55,742 nt of DNA from an uncultured Bacilli bacterium (GTDB taxonomy: Bacteria > Bacillota_I > Bacilli_A > RF39 > UBA660), in contig CALVZA010000014.1 in NCBI GenBank assembly GCA_944372415.1, forward strand, positions 1 to 55,742, in the 5' to 3' direction. Below, in pieces: positions 8,849 through 18,853 of the stretch; the stretch's first letter is position 1, and each line of letters opens with the position of its first letter. The position numbers were made by a program, and so were the translations under genes. Under the pieces are notes generated by a model. The model saw only the letters and a program-made list of their open reading frames with translations, was not told where the DNA came from and ran no database searches.

Positions 8849-9790
8849 TTACTCGTGGAACTTAAGTCCCATTTCTTTTACTTTATCAATTACTTCTTTT
8901 AATGATTTTTTGCCTAAATTACGTATCTTAGTAACTTCAACTTCTTTTTTATCAATTAAATCTTGCATAGTATTAATTCCTGCTCTTTTTAAACAGTTAT
9001 ATGCTCTAACACTAAATTCAATTTCTTCTATTGGAGTTTCTAAAGTTTTTGTAATTGTATCTACTTTTTTCTCTGCTATGATACCAGTAATATCTGAAAT
9101 TTGATTTAAGTCTGCTATTATATTTAAATGTTCAATTAAAATCTTACTCGCTAGAGCCATAGCCTCTTCAGGAGTCATTGATCCATTTGTATATACATTC
9201 ATTATTAATTTATCAAAATTTTCATTTTGTCCAACACGAGCACTTTCAACTTCATAAGATACTCTTTCAATTGGAGAATATAATGAATCTATAGGAATAA
9301 CACCTACACTAGCATTTTCTAATAATTCTTTATTTTGTTTAGAATCAACATATCCACGACCATTTCCAACAGTCATTTCAATATCAATTTTTCCTCCCTC
9401 AACTAAATTACAAATAACTAAATCAGGGTTAACAATTTCAATATCAGCATCATGTTCTATCATACTTGCAGTAACAGCGCCTTCACTATCAGCAAAAAGT
9501 CTCATAGTTTTATTAGAAGAAGTATGATTCTTAACAACTAAACTTTTTAAATTAATAATAATTGTAGTAACATCTTCTCTAATTCCATCAATTTTTTGGA
9601 ATTCATGTAAAACTCCATCAATTTTTACACTAGTTACAGCACTTCCAGGTAAACTAGAAAGCATGACTCTTCTTAAAGCATTACCAATAGTAGTTCCAAA
9701 ACCTCTTTCTAAAGGTTCTAATTCAAATTTTCCATAACTGTTTTTTTCAACATATTCAGTTATTTTATATTCTGGTTTCTCGAAATTCAT
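8849..9790 (-). CDS. rpoA: DNA-directed RNA polymerase alpha subunit
   Basis: Alpha dimerises to nucleate RNA polymerase assembly and contacts activators and UP elements. The N-terminal domain (about 1-230) begins FEKPEYKITEYVE and contains LERGFGTTIGNALRRVMLSS, the classic assembly motif. A flexible linker leads to the C-terminal domain, with FSVRAYNCLKRAGINTMQDL and NLGKKSLKEV (helix-hairpin-helix, DNA binding). Length 313 is normal. The SD AGGAGG-type site sits in the 11-base gap after rpsK. Confidence 0.98.
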   Translation of the reverse strand: MNFEKPEYKITEYVEKNSYGKFELEPLERGFGTTIGNALRRVMLSSLPGSAVTSVKIDGVLHEFQKIDGIREDVTTIIINLKSLVVKNHTSSNKTMRLFADSEGAVTASMIEHDADIEIVNPDLVICNLVEGGKIDIEMTVGNGRGYVDSKQNKELLENASVGVIPIDSLYSPIERVSYEVESARVGQNENFDKLIMNVYTNGSMTPEEAMALASKILIEHLNIIADLNQISDITGIIAEKKVDTITKTLETPIEEIEFSVRAYNCLKRAGINTMQDLIDKKEVEVTKIRNLGKKSLKEVIDKVKEMGLKFHE

Positions 9791-9801
9791 GATTTTCCTC
9801 C

Positions 9802-10185
9802 TTAATTTCTTGGACGTTTAGGTGGTCTACAACCATTATGTGGAACTGGTGTTTCATCGTTAATAGCAGTTATTTCAAGTCCAACAGCTTGTAATGAACG
9901 AATAGCATTTTCTCTTCCGCCACCCATTCCTCTAACAAATACTTCAACTTTTTTAACTCCAGAATCTAGTGCAACACGACCAGCTTGTTCAGCAGCCATT
10001 CCTGCAGCAAAAGGAGTTTTCTTTTTTGATCCCTTATAACCAATTGTACCTGCAGAAGCCCAACTAATTACATTACCTTCAACATCTGTAATAGATACAA
10101 CTGTATTATTATAAGTTGAATGAATATGCGCTTGACCTTCTGGAATATTTTTCTTTACTTTTCTTTTTCTTCTATTATAAGCCAT
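9802..10185 (-). CDS. rpsK: 30S ribosomal protein S11
   Basis: S11 (127 residues) sits on the platform of the small subunit and binds the mRNA exit region. Diagnostic segments are [34 protein letters not shown] and the C-terminal [12 protein letters not shown]. There is a basic N-terminus and no odd features. It follows rpsM by 20 bases. Confidence 0.98.
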   Translation of the reverse strand: MAYNRRKRKVKKNIPEGQAHIHSTYNNTVVSITDVEGNVISWASAGTIGYKGSKKKTPFAAGMAAEQAGRVALDSGVKKVEVFVRGMGGGRENAIRSLQAVGLEITAINDETPVPHNGCRPPKRPRN

Positions 10186-10205
10186 ATTTCTTTTCCTCCT
10201 AAATA

Positions 10206-10580
10206 CTATTTACCAACTTTTTTCTTGTTAGCAACAACTTTTCCTCTACCTTTACGAGTTCTAGCATTTCTATTAGTTCTTTGACCACGAACTGGTAAAC
10301 CTTTTTTATGTCTAATACCTTCATAAGAACCAATTTCCATTTTATTTTTTATATTCATATTAACTTCACGACGAAGTTCACCTTCAACTAAATATTTATC
10401 TACTTCTTTTCTTAATTTGACTTCTTCCTCTTCAGTTAAAGCATTTACCTTTTTAAAACAATCAACATTTGCATCATCACAAATAGTCTTAGCCAAACTT
10501 CTTCCAATTCCATAAATACTAGTAAGTCCAGTTTGAATATTTTTATCTTTTGGTAATTCTATATTTTTAATACGTGCCAT
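10206..10580 (-). CDS. rpsM: 30S ribosomal protein S13
   Basis: S13 (124 residues) forms the head-to-50S bridge and contacts P-site tRNA through its basic tail. The segment [15 protein letters not shown] is the helix-two-turn-helix, and [18 protein letters not shown] is the conserved C-terminal tRNA-contacting region. The ordinary starting motif R-I-x-N-I-E-L-P is present. It begins 13 bases after rpmJ with an AGGAGG SD. Confidence 0.98.
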   Translation of the reverse strand: MARIKNIELPKDKNIQTGLTSIYGIGRSLAKTICDDANVDCFKKVNALTEEEEVKLRKEVDKYLVEGELRREVNMNIKNKMEIGSYEGIRHKKGLPVRGQRTNRNARTRKGRGKVVANKKKVGK

Positions 10581-10593
10581 TTTTTACCTCCTA

Positions 10594-10707
10594 TTAACCT
10601 TGTCTTTGTTTATGTTTTGGATTTTCACAAATAACCATAACTTTACCTTTTCTTCTAATTATTCTACATTTAGCACAAATTTTCTTTACTGATGGTCTAA
10701 CTTTCAT
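10594..10707 (-). CDS. rpmJ: 50S ribosomal protein L36 (zinc-binding form)
   Basis: The 37-residue reading frame starts [14 protein letters not shown] and continues with [20 protein letters not shown]. The C-x2-C ... C-x4-H ligands of the zinc form are complete. It lies between infA and rpsM, its normal place. An AGGAGG-type SD sits before the ATG. Confidence 0.96.
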   Translation of the reverse strand: MKVRPSVKKICAKCRIIRRKGKVMVICENPKHKQRQG

Positions 10708-10721
10708 AATTAATTCCTCCA

Positions 10722-10934
10722 TTATTTTCTATAAGTTATACGCCCACGTTTTAAATCATATGGTGAAAACTCTACTGTAACCTTGTCACCTGGTAAGACA
10801 CGAATCATATTCATTCGCATTTTACCAGAAACGCGAGCCATTACAATAGTTCCATTCTCTAATTCCACTTTATAATCGTCTTTGATACTGTCAATAACTT
10901 TACCTTCGACTTCTATTGTAGCTTCTTTAGCCAT
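10722..10934 (-). CDS. infA: Translation initiation factor IF-1
   Basis: IF-1 is a single OB-fold protein (70 residues) that occupies the ribosomal A site during initiation. It shows the family pattern, with I-E-V-E-G-K-V near the start, [20 protein letters not shown] in the middle and [13 protein letters not shown] at the end. It sits 3 bases after map and 14 before rpmJ, the usual Firmicutes order. Confidence 0.98.
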   Translation of the reverse strand: MAKEATIEVEGKVIDSIKDDYKVELENGTIVMARVSGKMRMNMIRVLPGDKVTVEFSPYDLKRGRITYRK

Positions 10935-10937
10935 TTT

Positions 10938-11684
10938 TCACTCTCCTGTTAATATTTCATATCCATCATCACGAACAACAATAGTATGTTCAAAATGTGC
11001 ACTAGGTTTACCATCTTGAGTAATTATTGTCCAATCATCATCTAGGATATAAATTTTTCTAGTTCCTAAATTTAACATCGGTTCAACAGCCAACGTCATT
11101 CCAGTTTTTAATGTTATACCAGTATTGTATTTACCATAATTTGGAACATCCGGTTCTTCATGTAAACTAGTTCCAACGCCGTGACCAACTAATTCTCTTA
11201 CAACACCTAAATTATGTTTTTTTGCATACTGTTCAATTCTCGCACCGACATTACCTAGTTTAGCACCATTTTTAATTTCTTTAAGACCAGCAAACAAAGC
11301 TTTCTCAGTATGGTGCAATAAATATTTTTTTTCTTGATTAATATTCCCAACTGGATAAGTCCAAGCCGAATCTGAATGATATCCATCCTTAATGACACCA
11401 ATATCTAAGGATACAATGTCACCATCTTTTAAAACCCTATCTCCAGGTATTCCATGAACAACTTCCTCATTTACAGAAACACATATACTTCCAGGATAAT
11501 CATATAAACCTAAAAACCCAGGTACACAGCCATTTCTTCTTATAAATTTATCAGCCTCATCATTTAAATATTTAGTTGTAACACCAGGTTTTATTAGTGA
11601 TTTTAAATACTGATGAGTCAAATAATTAATATGACCTGCCTCTTTCATTTTTTGTATTTCTTCTTCAGATTTTATAGATATCAT
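10938..11684 (-). CDS. map: Methionine aminopeptidase, type I
   Basis: This dinuclear metalloenzyme removes the initiator Met from nascent proteins. The five ligands are visible: Asp in VSLDIGVIKDGYHSD (two), His in LVGHGVGTSLHEEP, Glu in AVEPML and Glu in AHFEHTIVV. The substrate-pocket SVNEEVVHGIPG is also present. Length 248 fits type Ia without an N-terminal extension. Its ATG overlaps the adk stop by one base. Confidence 0.97.
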   Translation of the reverse strand: MISIKSEEEIQKMKEAGHINYLTHQYLKSLIKPGVTTKYLNDEADKFIRRNGCVPGFLGLYDYPGSICVSVNEEVVHGIPGDRVLKDGDIVSLDIGVIKDGYHSDSAWTYPVGNINQEKKYLLHHTEKALFAGLKEIKNGAKLGNVGARIEQYAKKHNLGVVRELVGHGVGTSLHEEPDVPNYGKYNTGITLKTGMTLAVEPMLNLGTRKIYILDDDWTIITQDGKPSAHFEHTIVVRDDGYEILTGE

Positions 11685-12328
11685 TAATCAATCACTTTCT
11701 TTACTTCTTCAAATGTTTCATTTGGAGTATCTACTTTATTAATAATTACTAACTTACCCTTATTATCATAATAATCTAATAAAGGTTTAGTATTTTCTAT
11801 ATAAGTTGCAAATCTTTCTTTAAATGATTCTTCATTATCATCACTTCGACTTACTAAACTTACATTACAACAATCACAAATGCCTTCTACTTTAGGCATC
11901 TTCTCTTTTATATATTTGTTATAAATTCTATTACAATTAGGACAACTAATACGACCTAATGCACGCTTCATTGCTGTATCACTATCAACATTTAAATATA
12001 TAACTACATCAACAGTCAAATTTAGTTCTTCTAATATTTTATCTAATATACTAGCCTGATTTAAATTTCTAGGATATCCATCTAATATAAATGGACTACT
12101 TATACTAGTTAATTTTTCTCTTAAAAGTTTAGTAATAATATCATCATCAACAAGTAATCCCTTTGCTAACAAATGTTTAATTTTATTACCTAATTCACTA
12201 TTTTCATTTTGTTTTTCACGAAGTAAATCACCAGTAGAAATATGAATATAGTTATAATTTTCAATTAACAATTCACTTTGCGTCCCCTTACCAGCAGCTG
12301 GAGGTGCAATAAAGATTATATTCTTCAT
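11684..12328 (-). CDS. adk: Adenylate kinase with zinc-binding lid
   Basis: The enzyme interconverts ATP + AMP and 2 ADP. The P-loop reads APPAAGKGTQSE; the usual first Gly and fourth Gly of GPPGAGKGTQ are Ala here, a mild deviation that keeps the catalytic Lys. FILDGYPRNLNQA is the AMP-binding segment. The lid carries four Cys (CPNC ... CDCC), as in Gram-positive long-form enzymes that bind structural zinc. RSDDNEESFKERF follows. Start and stop each overlap a neighbour (secY, map) by one base, indicating tight coupling. Confidence 0.97.
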   Translation of the reverse strand: MKNIIFIAPPAAGKGTQSELLIENYNYIHISTGDLLREKQNENSELGNKIKHLLAKGLLVDDDIITKLLREKLTSISSPFILDGYPRNLNQASILDKILEELNLTVDVVIYLNVDSDTAMKRALGRISCPNCNRIYNKYIKEKMPKVEGICDCCNVSLVSRSDDNEESFKERFATYIENTKPLLDYYDNKGKLVIINKVDTPNETFEEVKKVID

Positions 12329-13596
12329 TATCTTCTGCGTCTCTTTCTTGCACCACTATAACTTCTACTTACTATAGAACTTTCTAATTGCTTATAAGTT
12401 TCTAATGCAACTCCTACAACAATCAATAACCCTGTTCCTCCTAAAGTTACAGAACTTGATAAATGAGGAATCTTACTCATTAAAATAGGTAAAGCAGCAA
12501 TTATAATTAAAAATATAGAACCAACAACTGTAAGTCTAGTTATAACATATTTTAAATAACTACTAGTTTGTGATCCAGGAGTAACTCCAGGAATATAACT
12601 TCTATTTTTATCTAAATTTTCACTCATTTCATCTGGATTTAATTCCATTAATGTATATACATAACCAAATACAAAGATTAATACAATATAAAGAATAAAA
12701 CCTGTGAGTGAAGTATAATTTATATAATTATTAACAAAATTTTTAAAAGCCTCATTATTAATAACTTGAGCAATCAAGGATGGTATTCCAACAAATGCAG
12801 AAGCAAATATTACAGGCATAACACTAGCACTATTTAATTTAATAGGAATATAAGATTGTTCTTTATTATATGCAGTACTTGTTCTACTACTATATTGAAT
12901 CGGTATTCTTCTTTGAGCAGATTCGACAAATATTACACCTACCAATATAAAGATATAAACTAAAACAAATAATATAAACAAACTAATACCTGCTAAAGTA
13001 CCAAAGTTACCAGAAGTAACTAAATCATTAAATGCTGTTAAAAATATATTAGGTAATTGTTGAACAATACCCGCCATAATTAGTAATGACATTCCATTAC
13101 CAATACCCTTATTAGTAACTTGATCAGCAAGCCATATAAGTAATGAACTTCCTGCAGTTAATATTAAAGTGGTTTTTAAAACTGTTAAAGTACCATATCC
13201 TTTTAAATAAGCATAACTAAATATATAACCTTGTACAAATGCAAATAATATACCTAAATATCTATTTATCCTATTAATTTTTTGCCTACCTGTTGCTCCT
13301 TGATCCTTGAGTTCTTTAAAGTACGGTATTATATCCATTTGTAATAATTGCGTAATGATTGATGCTGAAATATAAGGCATAACCCCCAACGCAAATATTG
13401 AAAATGTTTTTAAACTACCGCCACTCATTAAATTTAAAAGTTCTAAGAATCCTAAATCACTTGTGATTGCCTTAGCACCAGGAACCACTATAGTAGTACC
13501 TGCAACAAATATAGCCAAAATAGCCAAAGTGAATAGAATTCTTTTTCTTAAATCTTTATTAGTAGGACTAAATAATCCTTTAAGATTAGAAAACAT
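12328..13596 (-). CDS. secY: Preprotein translocase channel subunit SecY
   Basis: SecY forms the protein-conducting channel with SecE/SecG. The 422 residues hold ten membrane helices, including SIFALGVMPYISASIITQLL (helix 2), GNGMSLLIMAGIV and the cytoplasmic loop ending QRRIPIQYSSR before helix 6. The late MSENLDKNRSYIPGVTPGSQ loop is also typical. The C-terminus is Arg-rich (GARKRRRR). It overlaps rplO and adk by one base each. Confidence 0.98.
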   Translation of the reverse strand: MFSNLKGLFSPTNKDLRKRILFTLAILAIFVAGTTIVVPGAKAITSDLGFLELLNLMSGGSLKTFSIFALGVMPYISASIITQLLQMDIIPYFKELKDQGATGRQKINRINRYLGILFAFVQGYIFSYAYLKGYGTLTVLKTTLILTAGSSLLIWLADQVTNKGIGNGMSLLIMAGIVQQLPNIFLTAFNDLVTSGNFGTLAGISLFILFVLVYIFILVGVIFVESAQRRIPIQYSSRTSTAYNKEQSYIPIKLNSASVMPVIFASAFVGIPSLIAQVINNEAFKNFVNNYINYTSLTGFILYIVLIFVFGYVYTLMELNPDEMSENLDKNRSYIPGVTPGSQTSSYLKYVITRLTVVGSIFLIIIAALPILMSKIPHLSSSVTLGGTGLLIVVGVALETYKQLESSIVSRSYSGARKRRRR

Positions 13597-14036
13597 TAAA
13601 TCACCTCAGCAGTTCCGCCAGCACTCTCTATCTTAGTAACAGCAGTGCTTGAAAATCTCTGAGCCCTAACTGTTAATTTCTTTTCTAAAGTACCATTACC
13701 TAGTACTTTAATTCCACAAAGTTGTTTTTTAACAATACCTTTTTCCTTTAATAATTCAGGAGTAACAACATCCCCATCATTAAATCTATTTAAATCACTT
13801 AAATTTATAGTAGCAAATTCAATTCTAAATCTAGCATTATTAAATCCTCTTTTAGGAATTCTTCTATATAAAGGACTTTGTCCACCTTCGAACCATGCTG
13901 AAACACCTGCTCCACTTCTAGACTTTTGTCCATTTTCTCCACGAGTAGATGTTTTACCCATACCAGATCCAGGTCCACGTCCTACTCTTTTTCTAGATTT
14001 TTTTTCTGGAGTAACACATAAATTTTCTAACTTCAT
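13596..14036 (-). CDS. rplO: 50S ribosomal protein L15
   Basis: L15 (146 residues) is a late-assembly large-subunit protein with a long basic tail: [20 protein letters not shown] and the following KSRSG and [11 protein letters not shown]. The start is the Met of MKLENL, preceded by GAGGAG inside the end of rpsE; a longer frame adds nine residues without family support. In most bacteria rpmD (L30) lies between rpsE and this gene; here only one base separates them, so rpmD is missing. Confidence 0.97.
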   Translation of the reverse strand: MKLENLCVTPEKKSRKRVGRGPGSGMGKTSTRGENGQKSRSGAGVSAWFEGGQSPLYRRIPKRGFNNARFRIEFATINLSDLNRFNDGDVVTPELLKEKGIVKKQLCGIKVLGNGTLEKKLTVRAQRFSSTAVTKIESAGGTAEVI

Positions 14037-14037
14037 A

Positions 14038-14547
14038 TTATAACTCCTCAACTTTCTTACCACGTAATTCTGCTATATGTTCTGCAGTACGTTCTGATTT
14101 TAAAGCTTCTAATGTAGCCTTTGCCATATTAACTTTTGTATTAGAACCAAGTGATTTAGATACTATATCTTTAACACCGGCTAATTCCAAAATAACACGA
14201 ACAGCACCACCAGCTATAACTCCAGTACCTTCTTTAGCAGGTTTAATTAATACTCTTGCTTTTCCACAAACACCAATTGCATCATGTGGTATAGTTCTAT
14301 TATCAACAATAGAAACCTTGCATAAATTTTTATTTGCTGCTTGGATACCTTTTTTTATAGCCTCTGGAACTTCATTAGCCTTACCTGTTCCAATTCCAAC
14401 AAGTCCCTTTCCATCTCCTACTGCCATAGTAGCAGAAAAACGGAAATGACGACCTCCTTTAGTAACCTTAGTTACACGAGAGATAGAAACAACTCTTTCT
14501 TCAAGAAGTTTCTTTCTAGAGTCCATATTTTTTTCTTGTCTTGCCAT
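14038..14547 (-). CDS. rpsE: 30S ribosomal protein S5
   Basis: S5 (169 residues) helps maintain decoding accuracy and mRNA unwinding. The double-stranded RNA-binding domain has [20 protein letters not shown]. The C-terminal domain shows [18 protein letters not shown] and [18 protein letters not shown]. It follows rplR by 15 bases and its last codons contain the SD for rplO. Confidence 0.98.
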   Translation of the reverse strand: MARQEKNMDSRKKLLEERVVSISRVTKVTKGGRHFRFSATMAVGDGKGLVGIGTGKANEVPEAIKKGIQAANKNLCKVSIVDNRTIPHDAIGVCGKARVLIKPAKEGTGVIAGGAVRVILELAGVKDIVSKSLGSNTKVNMAKATLEALKSERTAEHIAELRGKKVEEL

Positions 14548-14562
14548 ATACTATCCTCCCAC

Positions 14563-14919
14563 TTAAAATTCTAATCCGTTTTCACGTGCAGCCTCTGCTA
14601 AAGCCTGTACACGTCCATGATAAAGATATCCACCTCTATCAAATACTACTTTAGTTATTCCTGATGCCTTAGCCTTTAAAGCAATATCTTTTCCAACTAA
14701 TTTAGCACCTTCAACATTTCCACCATTTGTTAATTTTAAACTCAAACTTGATGAACTAACTAAGGTAATTCCTTTTTCGTCATCGATTATTTGAGCAAAA
14801 ATTTGTGAATTAGATCTAAATACATTTAGTCTTGGACATGTACTAGTACCATTTACTTTATTACGTACACGAGCATGTCTTACTTTTCTTAATTCATTTC
14901 TTGAAACCTTCTTAATCAT
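14563..14919 (-). CDS. rplR: 50S ribosomal protein L18
   Basis: L18 (118 residues) binds 5S rRNA together with L5. It shows [23 protein letters not shown] in pieces, then the ASG...[20 protein letters not shown] ending that defines the family. The basic N-terminus is the 5S contact. It is ordinary in length and position between rplF and rpsE. Confidence 0.98.
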   Translation of the reverse strand: MIKKVSRNELRKVRHARVRNKVNGTSTCPRLNVFRSNSQIFAQIIDDEKGITLVSSSSLSLKLTNGGNVEGAKLVGKDIALKAKASGITKVVFDRGGYLYHGRVQALAEAARENGLEF

Positions 14920-14939
14920 ATACTAAAATCTCCCTTACC

Positions 14940-15479
14940 TTATTTAGCCGCTTTCTTTCCTTCTTTACGTCTAATATGTTCACCCTTAAATCTAATACCT
15001 TTACCTTTATATGGTTCTGGTTTTCTAAGTTTTCTTATATTAGCTGCAAATTCAGAAATCTTTTGTTTATCAATACCACTTATAGCTATTTCAGTAGTAC
15101 TTACTTGTTCAACTTTTAAATCACTTGGCACTATAACTTCTACTGGATGAGAAAAACCAGCATTAACATTAATCTTATTTCCTTGAACATTAAATCTGTA
15201 CCCTACACCAACTATTTCTAATTCCTTTTTATATCCTTCACTAACACCTATAATCATATTTTTAATTAAAGCATTAGTAGTTCCGTGTAAACTTTTTATT
15301 TCTTTTAAATCATTTGGTCTTGTTATTACTACACTATTATCTTCTACTTTAACAGTAATTTCTTTATTAAAAGTATAACTTAATTCTCCTTTAGGCCCTT
15401 TAACAGTAACAGTATTATTATCTACTGTTACATTAACGCCTTCTGGAATATTTAATTTTCTATTACCTATTCTACTCAT
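14940..15479 (-). CDS. rplF: 50S ribosomal protein L6
   Basis: L6 (179 residues) has two similar alpha/beta domains and sits near the factor-binding site. Diagnostic segments are SRIGNRKLNIPEGV at the start, GVSEGYKKELEIVGVGYRF in the middle, and RKLRKPEPYKGKGIRFKGE at the end. Confidence 0.98.
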   Translation of the reverse strand: MSRIGNRKLNIPEGVNVTVDNNTVTVKGPKGELSYTFNKEITVKVEDNSVVITRPNDLKEIKSLHGTTNALIKNMIIGVSEGYKKELEIVGVGYRFNVQGNKINVNAGFSHPVEVIVPSDLKVEQVSTTEIAISGIDKQKISEFAANIRKLRKPEPYKGKGIRFKGEHIRRKEGKKAAK

Positions 15480-15491
15480 AACATATTTTCC

Positions 15492-15890
15492 TTACCAAAT
15501 ATAGGCAAGTACTTCTCCTCCTAGATGTTTACTTCTAGCATCTCTATCTGTCATTAATCCTTCTGATGTAGAAATAATAGCAATTCCTAATCCATTTAAA
15601 ACTCTAGGAAGTTCATCATGTTTTGCGTAAACTCTAAGTCCAGGTTTACTAATTCTTTTAAGACCAGTAATAACTCTTTCTTTTTTTCCTTCAGAATATT
15701 TAAGATCTAAAATAATTGTATCTCCATTACTATTCTTATTTACCTTATAATTACTAATGTAACCTTCAGATACTAATATTTTAGAAATTTCTTCAATCAT
15801 TTTAGAACCTAATACTTCAACAGTATCATATTTCATTTGATTTGCATTACGAATTCTTGTAAGCATATCTGCTATTCTATCATTTACCAT
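15492..15890 (-). CDS. rpsH: 30S ribosomal protein S8
   Basis: S8 (132 residues) is a central-domain primary binder of 16S rRNA. It starts MVNDRIADMLTRIRNANQ, matching the family, with GAAAGGAAGGG at good SD distance; a longer frame adds seven unsupported residues. The C-terminal STSEGLMTDRDARSKHLGGE motif is intact. Confidence 0.98.
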   Translation of the reverse strand: MVNDRIADMLTRIRNANQMKYDTVEVLGSKMIEEISKILVSEGYISNYKVNKNSNGDTIILDLKYSEGKKERVITGLKRISKPGLRVYAKHDELPRVLNGLGIAIISTSEGLMTDRDARSKHLGGEVLAYIW

Positions 15891-15904
15891 AATTCCCTTC
15901 CTTT

Positions 15905-16090
15905 CTACCAACTAGACTTTTTAACACCAGGTATCTGTCCTTGGTTAGCAAGTTCTCTAAAACAAATACGGCATAGACCAAATTTTCTTAAAACCCCGTG
16001 AGGACGTCCACATCTCTCACAACGAGTATAACTTCTTACACTATATTTAGGTGTACGTTTATTTTTAACTTTCATACTTGTTTTTGCCAT
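15905..16090 (-). CDS. rpsZ: 30S ribosomal protein S14, zinc-binding type
   Basis: This 61-residue short S14 carries CERC ... CRIC, the four zinc ligands of the Firmicutes/Actinobacteria housekeeping form. The KSSW C-terminus is typical. It lies between rplE and rpsH, its standard position. A zinc-free paralogue, if present, is outside the window. Confidence 0.98.
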   Translation of the reverse strand: MAKTSMKVKNKRTPKYSVRSYTRCERCGRPHGVLRKFGLCRICFRELANQGQIPGVKKSSW

Positions 16091-16098
16091 AACGTTAC

Positions 16099-16638
16099 CT
16101 ACTTTCTAAATGGCATTCCGAATCCGCTTAATAATTCAAACGCTTCTTCGTTAGTTTTTGCAGTTGTAACAAAAACTATATCCATTCCTCTCAATTTTAC
16201 TATTTCATCATAATTAATTTCAGGGAAAATTAATTGTTCTTTAATACCTAAAGTATAATTACCAAAACCATCAAAAGCTTTTGGTGATACACCTCTAAAA
16301 TCTCTTACACGAGGAAGTGCAACTTTAATTAATTTTTCCATAAAATTATACATAGCCTCTCCTCTTAAAGTTACTTTAACTCCAATAGATTGACCTTCCC
16401 TTAACTTAAATCCCGCTATAGATTTTTTAGCTTTAGTAATTACAGGTTTTTGTCCAGCTATTAACTCTAAGTCTTTTGCTGCAGCTTCAATGAATTTTGA
16501 ATCATGACTAGCTTCACCTACACCTATATTGATAACTATCTTATCTATCTTAGGAACTTCCATTATTGATGAATAATTGAACTTTTCCATTAAGTTTTTC
16601 TTAATTTCATTATTATATAAATCTTTTAATGTACTCAT
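16099..16638 (-). CDS. rplE: 50S ribosomal protein L5
   Basis: L5 (179 residues) binds 5S rRNA and contacts P-site tRNA. Family marks are [20 protein letters not shown] near the start, [20 protein letters not shown], and the [20 protein letters not shown] loop. Its start overlaps the rplX stop by one base. Confidence 0.98.
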   Translation of the reverse strand: MSTLKDLYNNEIKKNLMEKFNYSSIMEVPKIDKIVINIGVGEASHDSKFIEAAAKDLELIAGQKPVITKAKKSIAGFKLREGQSIGVKVTLRGEAMYNFMEKLIKVALPRVRDFRGVSPKAFDGFGNYTLGIKEQLIFPEINYDEIVKLRGMDIVFVTTAKTNEEAFELLSGFGMPFRK

Positions 16639-16925
16639 TATTTTTCACCTACTTCTTTCTTAGTAGATTTTTTTGTAGTAGTTTTTTTAGTTTCAGCCTT
16701 ATCTTTTGCTTCGATAACTTTTACATTAGATACATGAATTGGTGCTTCAACACTAAGTATACCACCAGTTTCGTTCATTTGATTTGGTTTCATATGTTTT
16801 TTAACAATATTAATACCTTCAACTACAACTTTATCCTTCTTTTTAAGAGTAAGAATTACTTTGCCTTCCTTACCTCTATCTTTTCCAGCTAAAATACGTA
16901 CTTTATCTCCAACTCTAACTTTCAT
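16638..16925 (-). CDS. rplX: 50S ribosomal protein L24
   Basis: L24 starts assembly of the large subunit through its KOW domain: [20 protein letters not shown]. The conserved NIVKKHMKP and [15 protein letters not shown] follow. At 95 residues it has a Lys/Thr-rich C-terminal tail ([13 protein letters not shown]) that ordinary L24 lacks or has shorter; it looks like a simple low-complexity extension. Confidence 0.97.
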   Translation of the reverse strand: MKVRVGDKVRILAGKDRGKEGKVILTLKKKDKVVVEGINIVKKHMKPNQMNETGGILSVEAPIHVSNVKVIEAKDKAETKKTTTKKSTKKEVGEK

Positions 16926-16933
16926 ATATCCTC

Positions 16934-17302
16934 CTATAATACCTCAGGTGCTAGTGAAATTATCTTCATATAATCTTTATCACGTAATTCACGAGCAACT
17001 GGTCCAAGAACACGTGTTCCAATTGGACTCTTATCATCTTTTATTAATACACATGCATTATCATCGAATCTTATGTAAGAACCATCTTTACGTCTAACAC
17101 CTTCAACACTTCTTACAATAACAGCCTTAACTACTTTTCCTTTTTTTACATTTGAATTAGGTATAGTTTTCTTAACAGATGCTACTACTACATCTCCAAT
17201 ATTACCATACTTTCTCTTACTTCCGCCCAATACTCTAATAACCATTAGTTCACGAGCGCCAGAGTTATCAGCTACTTTTAATCTAGTTTGTTGTTGTATC
17301 AT
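16934..17302 (-). CDS. rplN: 50S ribosomal protein L14
   Basis: L14 (122 residues) is a five-strand beta-barrel protein at the subunit interface. It begins [20 protein letters not shown], the highly conserved family start, and ends in [29 protein letters not shown] is also present. Confidence 0.98.
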   Translation of the reverse strand: MIQQQTRLKVADNSGARELMVIRVLGGSKRKYGNIGDVVVASVKKTIPNSNVKKGKVVKAVIVRSVEGVRRKDGSYIRFDDNACVLIKDDKSPIGTRVLGPVARELRDKDYMKIISLAPEVL

Positions 17303-17313
17303 AATAACCCTCC

Positions 17314-17574
17314 TTAAAGAATCACAGCTTCTTTGATCACACTTACTAATTCATATCTTTTAGTTTTAGATAATGGACGAGTCATTGCAATCTTAACTGT
17401 GTCTCCTACCTTTGCAATATTTTTTTCATCGTGTGCACGATATTTCTTTGAATATTTAACCATTTTATGGTATAAAGGATGTTTTCTGTGAGTTTCAACT
17501 AAAACAGTAATAGTCTTATCATTTTTATCACTTACAACACGACCAACAAGTTCTGTTCTTTTTGTTTGTTCCAT
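17314..17574 (-). CDS. rpsQ: 30S ribosomal protein S17
   Basis: S17 (86 residues) is an OB-fold 16S rRNA binder. Characteristic parts are [36 protein letters not shown] and [20 protein letters not shown]. Its start overlaps the rpmC stop by one base. Confidence 0.98.
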   Translation of the reverse strand: MEQTKRTELVGRVVSDKNDKTITVLVETHRKHPLYHKMVKYSKKYRAHDEKNIAKVGDTVKIAMTRPLSKTKRYELVSVIKEAVIL

Positions 17575-17777
17575 TAGTTTTCACTCCCATCATTCATTTT
17601 TTCTGTTAATACAGTTTTTAATCTAGCTACATCTTTTCTTAATTTATTAATCATATGAGGTTTTTCAAGATTTCCAGTAGCCTGTTTCATACGTAGTTCA
17701 AATAATTCATTCTTTATTTCAACTATTTTTTTATTTATATCTTCAATAGACATTTCTCTAATTTCACTAGTTTTCAT
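17574..17777 (-). CDS. rpmC: 50S ribosomal protein L29
   Basis: L29 (67 residues) is an all-helical protein near the exit tunnel that contributes to the SRP/trigger-factor docking site. It shows the [16 protein letters not shown]-type core ([11 protein letters not shown]). It overlaps rplP by 11 bases. Confidence 0.97.
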   Translation of the reverse strand: MKTSEIREMSIEDINKKIVEIKNELFELRMKQATGNLEKPHMINKLRKDVARLKTVLTEKMNDGSEN

Positions 17778-18201
17778 CTTTTAACCCCTCACTTTCTCTC
17801 ATAACAAATTTAGTTTTAACACTTAATTTATGACTAGCAAGTCTTAATGCTTCACGAGCAATTTCTTCACTAACTCCAGCAATTTCAAACATTACTTTGC
17901 CTTCCTTAACAACTGCTACCCATTCTTCAACGTTACCTTTTCCCTTACCTTGACGAGTTTCTAAAGGTTTTTTAGTTCTAGCCAAATGAGGGAAAATATT
18001 AATCCAAACTTTACCACCACGTTTCATATAACGTGTCATAGCGATACGAGCTGCCTCTATTTGACGAGCACTTACATATCCACCTTCTTTAGCTTGAAGA
18101 CCGTAGTCACCAAATTGTACAGTTAAATTTCCTTTAGCCTTACCATCATAAGTAAGTCTATGTGGCTTTCTATATTTAGTTCTTTTTGGCATTAGTGGCA
18201 T
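17767..18201 (-). CDS. rplP: 50S ribosomal protein L16
   Basis: L16 (144 residues) organises the A-site tRNA region of the large subunit. It carries [37 protein letters not shown] and MGKGKG-like [13 protein letters not shown]. Two in-frame Mets exist; the first (at 18201) is chosen because AAAGGAGG lies 9 bases before it, while the second is 18 bases away. The start therefore lies 26 bases inside rpsC, the longest overlap in the operon. Confidence 0.97.
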   Translation of the reverse strand: MPLMPKRTKYRKPHRLTYDGKAKGNLTVQFGDYGLQAKEGGYVSARQIEAARIAMTRYMKRGGKVWINIFPHLARTKKPLETRQGKGKGNVEEWVAVVKEGKVMFEIAGVSEEIAREALRLASHKLSVKTKFVMRESEGLKDEN

Positions 18202-18853
18202 TACGACCAGCCTCCTTTACCTTTTTATTACCTAAGATTTCTCCTTTGTAAATCCAAACCTTTACACCAATTTTACCATAAGTTGTATTAGCTTCACTTG
18301 TTGCATAATCTATATTGGCTCTAATAGTATGTAGTGGAACAGTACCTTCTGTATAACCTTCTGTACGTGCCATTTCTGCTCCTGCTAATCTTCCTGATAC
18401 AGCAGTCTTAATTCCTTTTGCTCCAGCCTTCATAGTATTTTTGATAGCTTTCTTTTGAACATTACGGAAATTAGCTCTGTTTTCAATTTGTTTAGCAATT
18501 GAATCTGCAACTAATTTTGCATTTAAATCAGGATTTTTTTCTTCAATAATTGTTACATAAATTTCTTCATTAACATGTTTTTTTAAAGCTTTTCTTAATT
18601 TTTCGATATCTTCTCCACCACGGCCAATAATTACACCAGGTTTTGCAGTATGAATTTTTACTTCAACTTTATCTTTTCTTCTTTCAATTTCTACAGTACT
18701 AACTGCAGCATCACTTAAAGTTTTTAATAAATATTCACGAATTTTAATATCGTTATTTAATTTTACAGCATAATCTTTATCAGCAAACCAATTACTTTGC
18801 CATTTTTTATTTACTCCAAGTCTTAATCCATTAGGATTTACTTTTTGTCCCAT
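18176..18853 (-). CDS. rpsC: 30S ribosomal protein S3
   Basis: S3 (225 residues) lines the mRNA entry channel and has helicase activity with S4/S5. It begins [20 protein letters not shown]. The KH domain carries [18 protein letters not shown], and the C-terminal domain has [20 protein letters not shown] and the IDYA...[10 protein letters not shown] ending. Its length and order are standard. Confidence 0.98.
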   Translation of the reverse strand: MGQKVNPNGLRLGVNKKWQSNWFADKDYAVKLNNDIKIREYLLKTLSDAAVSTVEIERRKDKVEVKIHTAKPGVIIGRGGEDIEKLRKALKKHVNEEIYVTIIEEKNPDLNAKLVADSIAKQIENRANFRNVQKKAIKNTMKAGAKGIKTAVSGRLAGAEMARTEGYTEGTVPLHTIRANIDYATSEANTTYGKIGVKVWIYKGEILGNKKVKEAGRNATNAKKN

